Below are positions 39,417-48,888 of a stretch of 64,000 nucleotides of DNA, in pieces (position 1 is the stretch's first letter; every line of letters starts with the position of its first letter). The translations under genes were made by a program, and so were the position numbers. The notes beneath the pieces were generated by a model. The model searched no databases. It was not told the origin of the DNA and was given only the letters and a program-made list of their open reading frames with translations. Source of the stretch: Actinomycetes bacterium (GTDB lineage Bacteria > Actinomycetota > Actinomycetes > Mycobacteriales > Mycobacteriaceae); contig JAHZIT010000093.1 of NCBI GenBank assembly GCA_022601275.1, forward strand, positions 43,400-107,399, given 5' to 3'.

Positions 39417-39778
39417 TGCTGCCGTCTCGGCTGCCACACCACCAGCGCGGTGCTCTTGGCCCGCGGCTGAGCCCGCAGATACTCGACTTCCCCGCTCAAC
39501 TCGCGAACCCGCGCCTGCAGCGCCTCGACCTGGTTGGTGAGTTCGATGATGCGCTTGACCCCAGCAAGATTCACGCCTTCTTCCTGGGACAGCCGCTGCA
39601 CCTCGCGCAACAGATCGACGTCGCGCTCCGAATAGCGCCGACCGCCACCGGAACTGCGCTGGGGACTGACCAGGCCGAGCCGGTCATAGGTACGCAGGGT
39701 CTGCGCGTGCATACCCGCCAGCTCGGCGGCCACCGAGATCAGAAACGTCCTGGCTTCTTCCCGGCGGTTGGTGTTCAC
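39413..39778 (-). CDS. hspR: Heat-shock repressor HspR (MerR family)
   Basis: A 121-residue MerR-type repressor with helix-turn-helix and wing ISVAAELAGMHAQTLRTYDR through RRYSERDV, followed by a coiled coil (IIELTNQVEALQARVRELSGEVEYL) for dimerisation. It binds HAIR sites with DnaK as co-repressor. GTG start at 39778 overlaps the dnaJ1 stop by 4 bases, better than the TTG of the track ORF. The HAIR sites at 43607 and 36545 are its expected targets, giving feedback on its own operon and clpB. Confidence 0.95.
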   Translation of the reverse strand: MNTNRREEARTFLISVAAELAGMHAQTLRTYDRLGLVSPQRSSGGGRRYSERDVDLLREVQRLSQEEGVNLAGVKRIIELTNQVEALQARVRELSGEVEYLRAQPRAKSTALVVWQPRRQH

Positions 39779-40959
39779 AGCGCACCGGCCCAACCCGCCC
39801 GCGGGTCGAATCCGCTGGCGCGCTCGGCCTTGGCGTAGGCCTCCAACGCTTCGGCCGCCTCGCCCTCCAGCTTCGGCGGCACCGCCACCTTGACGGTGAC
39901 GAGCAGGTCACCGTGACCGCCGGAACGCTTGGGCACACCACGACCGCGCACCCGGAGAATCCGACCGTCCGACGTACCCTTGGGCACCCTCACCCCGACC
40001 TTGCCTTCCAACGTCGGAATTGAAAGTGTTGTGCCCAAAGCTAATTCGTGAAAACTGACCGGAACCGCGACGGTCAAGTCGTCCCCGTTGCGGCCGAACA
40101 CCTTGTCGGGCTTGACATGGACGGTGACGTACAGATCACCCGAGGGTGCCCCACGCAGTCCAGCTTCCCCCTGCCCGGCCAGCCGGATCCGCTGGCCGTC
40201 TTCCACACCTGGAGGTATCCGCACGTTGATGGTGCGGGTGCGGGTCGCCACACCGGTGCCCTTGCACTCGTCGCACGGATTCTCGATGATCGAACCGCTC
40301 CCACGACATTCGGTGCACGGCTCGGAGAATCCGAACGCACCCTGGTTGCGGTTGACGACCCCGGCACCGTTGCAGTTGGCGCAGACCTTGGGGCTGGTGC
40401 CCGGACGCGCGCCGCTGCCGTGGCAGTTCGTGCAGGGGGCCGGGCTGGTCAGCCGAAGCGGCATCGCCACACCCTTGGTGGCCTCGAGGAAGTTGAGTTC
40501 CGTCTCGGTCTCGAGGTCGTTGCCCCGGCGTGGCCGAGATGGTCGAGGCTGTTGAGCGCCCCGGCCGAACAGCCCGCCGAACAGGTCGCCGATGTTGGCG
40601 CCGCCTTCCTGACCGGCGGCGTCGAACAGGTCGTTCAGGTTGAACTCCTGACCGTCCCCGCCGCCACCGAAACCGGCGCCACCACCGCCGCCGCCGAAGC
40701 GACCTCGACCGAACCCTCCGCCGGCGAACAGTCGGCGAGTTTCGTCGTACTCCTTGCGCTTCGCCGAATCCGTGAGCACTTCCTTGGCTTCCGATGCGGC
40801 CTTGTACCGCTCCTCGGCCACGGTGTTACCAGGGTTCCGGTCGGGGTGGTTCTCCGAGAGAATCTTGCGGGCGGCCCGCTTGATCTCTTTCTCATCGGCG
40901 TCAGAGCTGACGCCCAACTCTTTGTAGAAGTCCTTCTCAACCCACTCGCGTTGGGCCAT
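39775..40959 (-). CDS. dnaJ1: Chaperone DnaJ (DnaJ1)
   Basis: Hsp40 co-chaperone that loads clients on DnaK and triggers its ATPase. The 394 residues have the J domain with HPD (ENHPDRNPG), a Gly/Phe-rich region (about 80-110), four zinc-finger CxxCxGxG repeats (CTNCHGSG, CANCNGAG, CTECRGSG, CDECKGTG) and the C-terminal substrate-binding domain. Third gene of the dnaK operon, 39 bases after grpE; its end overlaps hspR. Confidence 0.97.
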   Translation of the reverse strand: MAQREWVEKDFYKELGVSSDADEKEIKRAARKILSENHPDRNPGNTVAEERYKAASEAKEVLTDSAKRKEYDETRRLFAGGGFGRGRFGGGGGGAGFGGGGDGQEFNLNDLFDAAGQEGGANIGDLFGGLFGRGAQQPRPSRPRRGNDLETETELNFLEATKGVAMPLRLTSPAPCTNCHGSGARPGTSPKVCANCNGAGVVNRNQGAFGFSEPCTECRGSGSIIENPCDECKGTGVATRTRTINVRIPPGVEDGQRIRLAGQGEAGLRGAPSGDLYVTVHVKPDKVFGRNGDDLTVAVPVSFHELALGTTLSIPTLEGKVGVRVPKGTSDGRILRVRGRGVPKRSGGHGDLLVTVKVAVPPKLEGEAAEALEAYAKAERASGFDPRAGWAGAL

Positions 40960-40998
40960 ACCGCGTCACCTCCTCGCCTGCTCGTCGTTGCCTGTCGG

Positions 40999-41622
40999 TC
41001 AATGTTCTGATTCTGAGCGCTCTTCTGCCGCGGAGTTGGCAGAATCGGACCCCGATGCGTCGGGCACGGTGTCGACGACACCCACCATGGCGTGGCGTAT
41101 CACGTGATCACCGACTTTGTAGCCCCGCCTCATCACGGTCCCGATCACCGAATACGACCCGTCGCCCTCGTGCTGGACGGCCTCGTGCAACGCGGGATCG
41201 AACTCCTCACCCTCGCTACCGAAAGCCGCCAGACCAAGCCCTTCGAGCACTCCGATCAGCTTGTCGGCGACCGACTTCAGCGGCCCCGAATCGAGGTCGC
41301 CGTGCGCCCGAGCCCGGTCGAAATCGTCGAGCACGGGCAACAACTGGGCGACCACGTGGGACTTGGCCCGATCAGTCGCCACCCGCTGATCTCGCAGGGC
41401 CCGTTTGCGGTAGTTGGTGAAGTCGGCCTGCACGCGCTGCAGGTCGGCGATCAATTCGGCGGCCTCGCTCTGAGATTCCTCAGACACGGTGGGCGCCTCC
41501 GGGACCGGCCCGGTGTCCGCGTTGTCGCGCACCTGGCCGGTTTCCGGGTCGATCTTGCGCCTGTCGGTGAAGGTGATCGGCTCGCCGTGTTCGGATGAAC
41601 GGTCGTGATCGGCGTCACTCAC
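40999..41622 (-). CDS. grpE: Nucleotide exchange factor GrpE
   Basis: Releases ADP from DnaK. At 207 residues it has a long acidic head, a coiled coil ([22 protein letters not shown]), and the family block [15 protein letters not shown] through [14 protein letters not shown] start overlaps the dnaK stop by 4 bases, which implies coupled translation. Confidence 0.96.
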   Translation of the reverse strand: MSDADHDRSSEHGEPITFTDRRKIDPETGQVRDNADTGPVPEAPTVSEESQSEAAELIADLQRVQADFTNYRKRALRDQRVATDRAKSHVVAQLLPVLDDFDRARAHGDLDSGPLKSVADKLIGVLEGLGLAAFGSEGEEFDPALHEAVQHEGDGSYSVIGTVMRRGYKVGDHVIRHAMVGVVDTVPDASGSDSANSAAEERSESEH

Positions 41623-43493
41623 TTGCGCTCCTGGTCGTCCTCAACAACTTCGGCATCTACCACGTCATCGTCGGAACCTGCGGCGTTACCCGCAGGCCCT
41701 TCGCCGCCCGCTGCAGACTGTTCTGCCTGAGTGGCCTCGTAGATCGCCTGGCCCAGGGCCTGGCTCTCTTCGCCGAGCTTCTCCATCGCGGCCTTGATCG
41801 CGCCGATGTCGGTGCCATCGAGCGCCGCTTTGGCTTCGGTGATCGCGCTGTCGACCTTGGCCAGGGTGTCCTCGGCGACCGCAGGTCCTCCCGCTCCCTC
41901 TTTGGGTTCCCGCTGCTCTTTGACGAACTTCTCAGTCTGGTAAACCAGCGACTCCGCCTGGTTGCGGACGTCGGCCTCTTCGCGACGGGTGCGGTCCTCC
42001 TCAGCGTGCGCCTCGGCATCCTTGACCATCCGGTCGATCTCTTCCTGGGACAGGCCGGAGCCTTCCTGGATGCGGATGGTGTTCTCCTTGCCGGTGCCCT
42101 TGTCCTTGGCGGTCACGTGCACGATGCCGTTGGCGTCGATGTCAAAGGTGACCTCGACCTGGGGCACTCCGCGCGGAGCCGGCGGCAGGCCGGTCAGTTC
42201 GAAGGACCCGAGCAGCTTGTTGTGCGAGGCGATCTCCCGCTCACCCTGGAAGACCTGAATCTGTACCGAAGGCTGATTGTCATCAGCTGTGGTGAAGGTC
42301 TCCGAGCGCTTCGTCGGAATCGTGGTGTTGCGTTCGATCAGCTTGGTCATCACGCCACCCTTGGTTTCGATCCCGAGGGACAACGGGGTGACATCAAGCA
42401 GCAGAACGTCTTTCACCTCGCCCTTGAGCACGCCGGCCTGCAGAGCCGCGCCGACGGCGACAACTTCGTCAGGGTTGACGCCCTTGTTGGGCTCCTTACC
42501 GCCGGTCATCTCCTTGACCAGCTCGGAGACCGCGGGCATACGGGTGGAGCCGCCGACCAGCACGACGTGATCGATATCGGAGACCGGGATGCCGGCATCC
42601 TTGATCACCGACTGGAACGGACTGCGGGTGCGGTCCAACAGATCCTGGGTGATCTTCTGGAACTCTGAACGGGTCAGCTGCTCGTCCAGGAACAGCGGGT
42701 TCTTGTCCGCGTCGACAGTGATGTAGGGCAGGTTGATCGAGGTGGATTGACTCGAGCTGAGTTCGATCTTCGCCTTCTCGGCAGCCTCACGCAGTCGCTG
42801 CATCGCCATCTTGTCCTTGGTCAGGTCGATTCCCGCGCTTGCCTTGAACTTGTCGACGAGCCATTCGACGATCCGGTCATCCCAATCGTCGCCACCGAGG
42901 TGATTGTCACCGGAGGTGGCACGCACCTCGACGACGCCCTCACCGATCTCCAGCAGAGAGACGTCGAAAGTGCCGCCACCGAGGTCGAACACCAGGATGG
43001 TCTGTTCCTTCTCGCCCTTGTCCAGCCCGTAGGCCAGTGCCGCAGCGGTCGGCTCGTTGACGATACGCAGAACGTTCAGGCCGGCGATCTGGCCGGCTTC
43101 TTTGGTGGCCTGACGTTGGGCGTCGTTGAAGTACGCGGGAACGGTGATGACCGCGTCGGCGATGTCCTCGCCGAGGTAGGACTCAGCGTCGCGCTTGAGC
43201 TTCATCAGGACTCGTGCGCTGATCTCCTGCGGGGTGTAGTTCTTGTCGTCGATCTCCACCGACCAGTCGGTGCCGATCTCACGCTTGACCGAACGAATCG
43301 TCCGGTCGACGTTGGTCACCGCCTGGTTCTTGGCGGGTTGACCTACCAGCACCTCACCGTTGCGCGCGAACGCGACGACAGACGGGGTGGTCCGGGAACC
43401 CTCGGAGTTGGCGACCACGACGGGCTCACCACCCTCCAGGACCGCGACGACGGAGTTGGTGGTCCCGAGGTCGATTCCGACCGCACGAGCCAT
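41619..43493 (-). CDS. dnaK: Chaperone DnaK (Hsp70)
   Basis: Main Hsp70 chaperone. The 624 residues comprise the ATPase domain ([17 protein letters not shown] at the start, [17 protein letters not shown] near 170, [13 protein letters not shown] near 310), the linker and substrate domain ([16 protein letters not shown]), and a Gly/Asp-rich tail. The track ORF adds 10 codons upstream; ATG 43493 ([10 protein letters not shown]) is the family start. It heads the dnaK-grpE-dnaJ1-hspR operon behind a strong HAIR operator. Confidence 0.98.
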   Translation of the reverse strand: MARAVGIDLGTTNSVVAVLEGGEPVVVANSEGSRTTPSVVAFARNGEVLVGQPAKNQAVTNVDRTIRSVKREIGTDWSVEIDDKNYTPQEISARVLMKLKRDAESYLGEDIADAVITVPAYFNDAQRQATKEAGQIAGLNVLRIVNEPTAAALAYGLDKGEKEQTILVFDLGGGTFDVSLLEIGEGVVEVRATSGDNHLGGDDWDDRIVEWLVDKFKASAGIDLTKDKMAMQRLREAAEKAKIELSSSQSTSINLPYITVDADKNPLFLDEQLTRSEFQKITQDLLDRTRSPFQSVIKDAGIPVSDIDHVVLVGGSTRMPAVSELVKEMTGGKEPNKGVNPDEVVAVGAALQAGVLKGEVKDVLLLDVTPLSLGIETKGGVMTKLIERNTTIPTKRSETFTTADDNQPSVQIQVFQGEREIASHNKLLGSFELTGLPPAPRGVPQVEVTFDIDANGIVHVTAKDKGTGKENTIRIQEGSGLSQEEIDRMVKDAEAHAEEDRTRREEADVRNQAESLVYQTEKFVKEQREPKEGAGGPAVAEDTLAKVDSAITEAKAALDGTDIGAIKAAMEKLGEESQALGQAIYEATQAEQSAAGGEGPAGNAAGSDDDVVDAEVVEDDQERK

Positions 43494-43538
43494 AATTTCT
43501 GCCTCCTGAATAGAACGAATCATTGGTCACGAGTGCAC

Positions 43539-43561
43539 TGCACTCAATCGGACTGAGTGCA
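43539..43561. promoter_or_regulatory. Perfect 8-bp inverted repeat in the dnaK leader
   Basis: TGCACTCA-N7-TGAGTGCA lies 46 bases before the dnaK start, between it and the HAIR site. The half-sites hold the HAIR core ACTCA/TGAGT in opposite order with the same 7-base spacer. It could be an additional binding site or form an RNA hairpin in the 5' leader. Together with the HAIR it is all I see in the 313-base dnaK/lipoprotein spacer. Confidence 0.6.
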
Positions 43562-43606
43562 CCGGGCTCAAGACTGCCCGGGCCGGCCATCGGATGTCAA
43601 CCCAGG

Positions 43607-43627
43607 CTTGAGCCTAGTACACTCAAG
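43607..43627. promoter_or_regulatory. HAIR operator for HspR upstream of dnaK
   Basis: CTTGAGC-N7-ACTCAAG, matching the HspR-associated inverted repeat at 13 of 14 arm positions, 114 bases before the dnaK start. Confidence 0.92.
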
Positions 43628-43806
43628 TTGTCATAGGGGTCAACGGGAGGTCGCACGTATTTGTTCCCGGTTGCGCAATCAGCAGCTGCCCAGGCGGCGG
43701 CATATTGCTCGCGCCACGCCCGGGTACGTCGGTGACACCGGCGCGGCCCCGTGGGCCCGCGCGTCACTTTCGCGACCTCAACGAAGAGCGCCGTATTCTG
43801 CAATGA

Positions 43807-44352
43807 ATGAAGATTCCGCTGGCCACCGCAGGCGTGCTTGCCTGCACGGCGGCGCTCGTCGGCTGCCAGTCCACCATCGACGGCACCGCCACCAGAATCC
43901 CCGACTCACCGACCGAACCGAACTTCCCGACCCCGCGACCCAGCAGACCCACCGCGGCACCACCTTCCACCATCGAACCAACCCAGTCCCCCGGGTCGCC
44001 GCGGCAACCCAACGGCGAGGTGCTGCAACCGCGAAACGGCGTCGTCTTCATCGAGACGAAGTCAGGTAAGACCCGCTGCCAACTCGACCAGCGGGAAGTG
44101 GGCTGCGAGGCGGCGTTCACCAATGCTCCGGAGGTCAACGGATTCACCGCCAACGGCGTGCGATTGAGTGCAAGTGGGCAAATCAGTTGGGTACTGGGCA
44201 ATCTGGGCGCCATTCCCGCGGTGACCCTGGATTATCAGACCTATTCAGCAGTCGGCTGGACGATTGACGCCGGCCGGGACGGCACTCGATTCACCAACGA
44301 CAGAACCGGGCGCGGCATGTCCATCAGCGTTGAGGGTGTCGAGGGCTTCTGA
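43807..44352 (+). CDS. Secreted lipoprotein, unknown function
   Basis: A 181-residue lipoprotein: signal peptide MKIPLATAGVLACTAALVGC with the lipobox LVGC at Cys20, a Pro/Thr-rich spacer (about 25-70) and a C-terminal domain with two cysteines (TRCQLDQREVGC) likely joined by a disulfide. Anchored on the outer face of the plasma membrane. No enzyme motif. Divergent from dnaK. Confidence 0.85.
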   Translation: MKIPLATAGVLACTAALVGCQSTIDGTATRIPDSPTEPNFPTPRPSRPTAAPPSTIEPTQSPGSPRQPNGEVLQPRNGVVFIETKSGKTRCQLDQREVGCEAAFTNAPEVNGFTANGVRLSASGQISWVLGNLGAIPAVTLDYQTYSAVGWTIDAGRDGTRFTNDRTGRGMSISVEGVEGF

Positions 44353-44376
44353 GCGGCCGACCTTAAGCTGGCGAGC

Positions 44377-45342
44377 GTGACGCCAGTGGATTTCAGAATC
44401 TTCGTCGAACCTCAGCAAGGTGCCACCTACGCCGACCAACTTGCCGTCGCATGCGCCGCAGAGGCTGCGGGTTATTCGGCCTTCTGCCGATCCGACCACT
44501 ACCTGGCGATGAACAGCGACGGGCAACCCGGCCCGACCGACTCATGGGTGACGTTGGCCGGTCTCGCGCGCGAAACGACCTCGATCCGGCTCGGCACCTT
44601 GGTGACTTCAGCCACCTTCCGCTATCCGGGGCCATTGGCCATCTCGGTGGCTCAGGTCGATGAAATGTCCGGCGGGCGTGTCGAATTCGGAATCGGTGCC
44701 GGATGGTTCGAAGCCGAGCACCGCGCCTACGCCATCCCCTTCCGGCCGCTGGGCGAGCGATTCGACCGACTGACCGAGCAACTCGAGATCATCACCGGGC
44801 TATGGGCCACCCCACCAGGCCAAACATTCGACTATTCCGGGACCCACTACAGCGTCTCCGATTCGCCGGCGGTGCCCAAGCCTGTCCAGTCCCCGCACCC
44901 GCCGATCATCATCGGTGGTGGCGGCGCCAAACGGACCCCGGCGCTCGCGGCCAGATTCGCCGCGGAGTTCAACATCCCGTTCGCGCCGTTGGCGACATTG
45001 CGAACGCAGTACGAGCGGGTGGCGGCGGCAGTTCAGAGATCACAGCGCGGATCACAGCGCGGATCACAGCGCGCGAAGGACGCGTTGACCTACTCCGCAA
45101 CGTTTGTGGCGTGCGCCGGCCGCGACGAGGCGACGATCGCCCGCCGTGGCGATGCGATCGGCCGTGAGGTCGAAGAGCTACGGGCCAATTCACCCACGGT
45201 AGGGACTCCGGCCGAGATCGTCGACAAGCTGGGCCCCTTCATCGAAGCCGGTGTTCAGCGAATCTACCTGCAACTTCTCGACATGTCGGATCTGGATCAC
45301 GTTGCGTTCTTCGCCGACGAGGTGGTTACCCAGCTTCGCTGA
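44377..45342 (+). CDS. LLM-class F420-dependent oxidoreductase
   Basis: A 321-residue luciferase-like TIM-barrel protein. FCRSDHYLAM, LGTLVTSATFRYPGPLAI, GRVEFGIGAGWFEAEH and the PPIIIGGGGAKRT block are typical of mycobacterial F420 (rather than FMN) members. The substrate is unknown. A 12-bp triplication gives RSQRGSQRGSQR in a variable loop near residue 225. GTG start 24 bases after the lipoprotein. fgd1 in this window would supply F420H2. Confidence 0.87.
   Translation: MTPVDFRIFVEPQQGATYADQLAVACAAEAAGYSAFCRSDHYLAMNSDGQPGPTDSWVTLAGLARETTSIRLGTLVTSATFRYPGPLAISVAQVDEMSGGRVEFGIGAGWFEAEHRAYAIPFRPLGERFDRLTEQLEIITGLWATPPGQTFDYSGTHYSVSDSPAVPKPVQSPHPPIIIGGGGAKRTPALAARFAAEFNIPFAPLATLRTQYERVAAAVQRSQRGSQRGSQRAKDALTYSATFVACAGRDEATIARRGDAIGREVEELRANSPTVGTPAEIVDKLGPFIEAGVQRIYLQLLDMSDLDHVAFFADEVVTQLR
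45037..45072 (+). repeat. Three 12-bp tandem repeats in the LLM oxidoreductase gene
   Basis: Units of GGATCACAGCGC (the first with one change) in frame, encoding SQRG repeats. Confidence 0.9.
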
Positions 45343-45382
45343 ACGAGCATCGGTCCCGCATCCGCGGCTACCATCGGTGGCC

Positions 45383-45817
45383 GTGAACAGCCAGGACCAC
45401 GACGGCGGCGCCCATCGGCAGGCGCCGCGCGTACCGTGGTACGACCGCACCTCGACGGTGCTAGGGGCCAGCGTGGCGGGCCTGGCCGCGATTGTCATCG
45501 TGTTCACTTCAGCCACCTATGTGGTCCGCCAGTTCGACGAGCCGGAGCGGGCACCGATCAACTACGTCGGACCATCGGCTGCCACCGGCACCTCGTCGAA
45601 GCCGGCCGCGCCCAGCACGATCACCAGCACCAGACCGCCCATCACCAGCGACATCAACCCCGACCCGACGCCCCCCGGCACGGGCTCCGCGGAAGTCTCC
45701 AGCCAGAACCCCAATTATCGGGCCCCCAGAACCCGCGAGGACGACAGCTCCGAGGCGCAGACCACGCGCAGCAGGCCCAGAACCAGCGTGCCCCGCACGC
45801 TCAACCCGGCCCGGTAG
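45383..45817 (+). CDS. Small single-pass membrane protein with Pro/Ser/Thr-rich tail
   Basis: A 144-residue protein: cytosolic head of about 30 residues ending WYDRTSTV, one helix (LGASVAGLAAIVIVFTSATYVV), and a disordered outside part rich in Pro, Ser and Thr (AAPSTITSTRPPITSDI). No family recognised. The GTG at 45383 is chosen because it gives a normal head length; the track ORF starts inside the preceding gene. Next gene begins 25 bases later and has the same plan. Confidence 0.68.
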   Translation: MNSQDHDGGAHRQAPRVPWYDRTSTVLGASVAGLAAIVIVFTSATYVVRQFDEPERAPINYVGPSAATGTSSKPAAPSTITSTRPPITSDINPDPTPPGTGSAEVSSQNPNYRAPRTREDDSSEAQTTRSRPRTSVPRTLNPAR

Positions 45818-45842
45818 GTCAGAGCGCCTACTATCGGACTCC

Positions 45843-46283
45843 GTGCCGCGCTACGAAACCCCCGACGACCCGGACAACTTCCCCGACGCCGGACCACCGC
45901 CCGGCGATGTGCCCTGGCATCGGCAGCCGGTGGCCCTGGTGGCGTTCGGCGCAGGCGGCGCGGTGCTCATCGCTCTGATCGTCTACGGCCTGGCCAAGGC
46001 CATCACCGGGGACTCGATCTCCGATTCGACACCCACGACCTCACTCACGCCATTGACCTCGACGAGGGTTGCGACAGTGGCACCCCCGGTGACCATCACC
46101 GAAACCGAGACGCTGACCACAACGCAGCCGACTACAACCACACCGACCACAACCACGACGACAACAACCGCACCGACCACAACCACCAGCACCGCGCCGC
46201 CCACCAGTGTGAGCACCAGCACCGTCACGCAGACCGAGACCGTGACGATCACCCAACCGCCACCAGTTGAACCGGAGCCCTGA
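45843..46283 (+). CDS. Small single-pass membrane protein with Thr-rich tail
   Basis: A 146-residue protein: acidic/Pro-rich head (PRYETPDDPDNFPDAGPPP), one helix (VALVAFGAGGAVLIALIVYGLA, about 33-54) and an outside tail of some 85 residues nearly made of Thr, Pro, Val and Glu, with the phrases TITETETLTTTQP and VTQTETVTITQPPP. The head WHRQPVALVAFG resembles the WYKRPPVLFG lead of the Hsp70-like gene at 46774. The tail is a likely O-mannosylation substrate. The DUF202 gene follows after 2 bases. Confidence 0.72.
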   Translation: MPRYETPDDPDNFPDAGPPPGDVPWHRQPVALVAFGAGGAVLIALIVYGLAKAITGDSISDSTPTTSLTPLTSTRVATVAPPVTITETETLTTTQPTTTTPTTTTTTTTAPTTTTSTAPPTSVSTSTVTQTETVTITQPPPVEPEP

Positions 46284-46285
46284 GA

Positions 46286-46663
46286 ATGGCAGATCAACCG
46301 CTGGACACGTCGACCCGACTCGCTGTAGATCGCACGCGCCTGGCCGCCGAACGAACGCTGATGGCCTGGATTCGCACCAGCACCTCGCTGATCGCATTCG
46401 GCTTCACCATCTTCAAGTTCTTCCAGTATCTGGCGGCAGATGAGCAGCTTCATCGCCCGATTCTGAGTCCCTGGGCCGTAGGGATGTTCATGATCGTCAT
46501 TGGGCTCGCAGCCTTGATACTGGCCTGGTTGCAGCACCGCCAGGAGATGAAGTCCCTGCGGGCCGAGGGCGTTCACATGCCGTATTCGCTCGCCGGGGTC
46601 ATGTCCGCGTTGATCGCCATTCTCGGCCTGCTGGCCCTGGTCGTCGTCGGCTGGCGCCTGTAA
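46286..46663 (+). CDS. DUF202 (YidH-like) membrane protein
   Basis: A 125-residue protein with three helices. The family hallmark DRTRLAAERTLMAWIRTSTSLIAFGF is complete. Function unknown in all bacteria. Starts 2 bases after the Thr-tailed gene, so co-translated. Confidence 0.9.
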   Translation: MADQPLDTSTRLAVDRTRLAAERTLMAWIRTSTSLIAFGFTIFKFFQYLAADEQLHRPILSPWAVGMFMIVIGLAALILAWLQHRQEMKSLRAEGVHMPYSLAGVMSALIAILGLLALVVVGWRL

Positions 46664-46773
46664 CGCGGTTATCTGGTTTCGCGCGTCAGACTTCGCGCGT
46701 CACGCGTCAGCAGCGGCTCTGGGTCGCCCGCCGCCGCTAAGGTTATGACCGCCCAGACAGGAGAGACGGCACC

Positions 46774-48678
46774 ATGAGTGAACCCTTGGGGTTGTCGATC
46801 GGTATGACCAACCTGGTGGCGGCCCGGGTCGGCCGCCCGCCTGTGCTGCGGCGATCGATCCTCACGCTGTTCACGGGCCGGGCACCTGAGGTAGGGGTGT
46901 CCGCCCAAGAAACATCGGAAAGCTCGGGAAACCTCGATCGCGGCATGCCGGGGGTCGTCCTCAACGGGTTCGTCGAGCGCGTCGGCAGCTCGGCTCCGCT
47001 GGTGGCCCCGGACGGCTCGATCCACCGCGGCGAGCAGGTCCTGGCCGCCGCCCTCGAAGCGATGGCACATCTGGTCGACGGGGGTTCTCCGATCGCCGTC
47101 GCGACACCCGCGCACTGGGGCCCGGGGGCCATCGGCGCGCTGCGCGGTGCGATGCGCGCCCTGCCCGGCCTGGCACCCAGCGGCACGCCCGCCGCGCTGA
47201 TTCCTGACTCGATGGCTGCGCTGGCGGCGCTCCAGGCCGGCCCGGGGCTGCCCGACCGTGGCGTGGTCGTGTTGGTCGATCTCGGCGGCAGCGGATCCAG
47301 CATCACCCTGGCCGACGCGGCCGCGAACCTGGACCCGATCGGCCATACGGCCCGCTATGCAGAGTTCTCGGGTGACGCGCTGGACCAGGTGATGCTCAAC
47401 CATGTGCTCGCGGCGTTGGCCGAGGCGCACCAGGACGACACCGCGCGCACCGCCGCTCACGATTCGCTTGGCCGGTTGGGTGAGGAGTGCCGCATTGCCA
47501 AGGAAAGGCTCTCCGCGGAAACCGCAGCGGTGGTGCCCGCCGAACTCCCGGGGTTGAAGTCCGACATCCGGGTCACCCGCCCCGAGTTCGAGCAGCTGAT
47601 CTCCGAACCCGTCGGGGGACTGTTGAACGCAGTCGAGGACATCCTGCGAAGCAGCGGGGTTTCGGTCACCAATGTCTCCGCGGTAGCCACCGTCGGAGGC
47701 AGCGCCGCCATTCCGCTGGTGACGCGGCGGCTGGCTGAGCGGCTCCACGCACCTGTGATCACCACCCCATATCCGCAGCTGAACGCGGCCGTCGGCGCGG
47801 CGCTGGTCGCCGACGCGAGCCCGGGAGCCGACGCGCCGACCGGAAGCGCCCACCCAGTCGACGCGCCTACCGCCATGGGATCGGCGGCATGGGCGGCACG
47901 GGCGGCGGGATTGGCCGCCGGCGAATCCGCCGTCGACGGTGCCGCGTCGGCGACCTTCCGCGCGCTCGCCTGGTCCCAAGACGACGAATCGGTCGGGGAT
48001 CCACTGCCCTACACCGGCGACGACTACACCTCCACATCGTCCTACCCGGGTCAGGGTGCGACCGCTGTCCCACCGCCGGTGGACTTCACCTCCGGGGACG
48101 GCGGATACCCAAACGAATCGGCCGGCAACTACGAATCGGCCGGCACTGCACCCTACGGTGAGCCCGATCCGTTCCCCTGGTACAAACGCCCGCCTGTGTT
48201 GTTCGGGGTGGCTGCCGCCGCCGCGCTCCTTGCCATTGGCGGGCTCGCCTTGACATTGAACAGCTCGATCGGTGACCCGACCACGGTCACCGAGACCGCT
48301 ACGCCCGCTCCGGGCGAGTTGCCCCCACCGGTCACCACGGTCACGGTCGGGCCGGACGGGGTGGCAACCACCACCGTGAGCCAGCCACCGCCGACCCCGC
48401 CGGAGTCCACGACGACGAGTGCGACGACAACGAGTGCGACGACAACCACCACGACGCAGCCGACCACCACGACGACGACCGCAACAACGACTCAGACCAC
48501 CACCCAGCCGACCACCACGCAGCCGACAACCACCCAGCCGACCACATCCCGGCAGACCACCACCCAGCCGACCACCACTCGGCCGCCAACAACGACCACG
48601 GCAGCGCCGCCGACCACCACGGCCGCACCCGCGGATCTGATCACCACGACTGCCATCGCACCCAACGCCGTGGCGTGA
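46774..48678 (+). CDS. Membrane-anchored Hsp70/actin-like protein with Thr-rich outside tail
   Basis: A 634-residue protein. Residues 1-350 are Hsp70-like: a phosphate-1-type start (LGLSIGMTNLVAARVG), VLVDLGGSGSSITLAD for phosphate 2, and VATVGGSAAIPLVTRRL for the adenosine site; the substrate-binding domain is missing. Then comes a disordered linker, one helix (LFGVAAAAALLAIGGLALTL, about 470-490) and 140 residues rich in Thr and Pro. The catalytic loop residues are degenerate, so ATP hydrolysis is uncertain. The design suggests a cytosolic nucleotide-sensing head coupled to a cell-wall tail (inference). Confidence 0.82.
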   Translation: MSEPLGLSIGMTNLVAARVGRPPVLRRSILTLFTGRAPEVGVSAQETSESSGNLDRGMPGVVLNGFVERVGSSAPLVAPDGSIHRGEQVLAAALEAMAHLVDGGSPIAVATPAHWGPGAIGALRGAMRALPGLAPSGTPAALIPDSMAALAALQAGPGLPDRGVVVLVDLGGSGSSITLADAAANLDPIGHTARYAEFSGDALDQVMLNHVLAALAEAHQDDTARTAAHDSLGRLGEECRIAKERLSAETAAVVPAELPGLKSDIRVTRPEFEQLISEPVGGLLNAVEDILRSSGVSVTNVSAVATVGGSAAIPLVTRRLAERLHAPVITTPYPQLNAAVGAALVADASPGADAPTGSAHPVDAPTAMGSAAWAARAAGLAAGESAVDGAASATFRALAWSQDDESVGDPLPYTGDDYTSTSSYPGQGATAVPPPVDFTSGDGGYPNESAGNYESAGTAPYGEPDPFPWYKRPPVLFGVAAAAALLAIGGLALTLNSSIGDPTTVTETATPAPGELPPPVTTVTVGPDGVATTTVSQPPPTPPESTTTSATTTSATTTTTTQPTTTTTTATTTQTTTQPTTTQPTTTQPTTSRQTTTQPTTTRPPTTTTAAPPTTTAAPADLITTTAIAPNAVA

Positions 48679-48888
48679 CCTGCGTAATCGCGAGTCCCGC
48701 GCCGCGCCGACGACACATCCTCCTCCCGGCCATCGGTGCGGCGATCGCGTGCGCCAACGCCGATCCACGTGCGGGTGCTGATTTGGCCGCGATGCGGCCG
48801 CCGTCACGCTGACCAATCGATAGTTAGGACAGCCTTCATAGCGCGGTTTCACTGCAAGATGCGACTATGAGCAGGCAACCAGCCAAAG

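Noticed and set aside
46669-48852. 727-residue minus-strand ORF opposite the Hsp70-like gene
   Set aside because: Gly/Arg-rich shadow caused by high GC and Thr repeats on the coding strand; no motif, and the plus-strand frame is clearly real.
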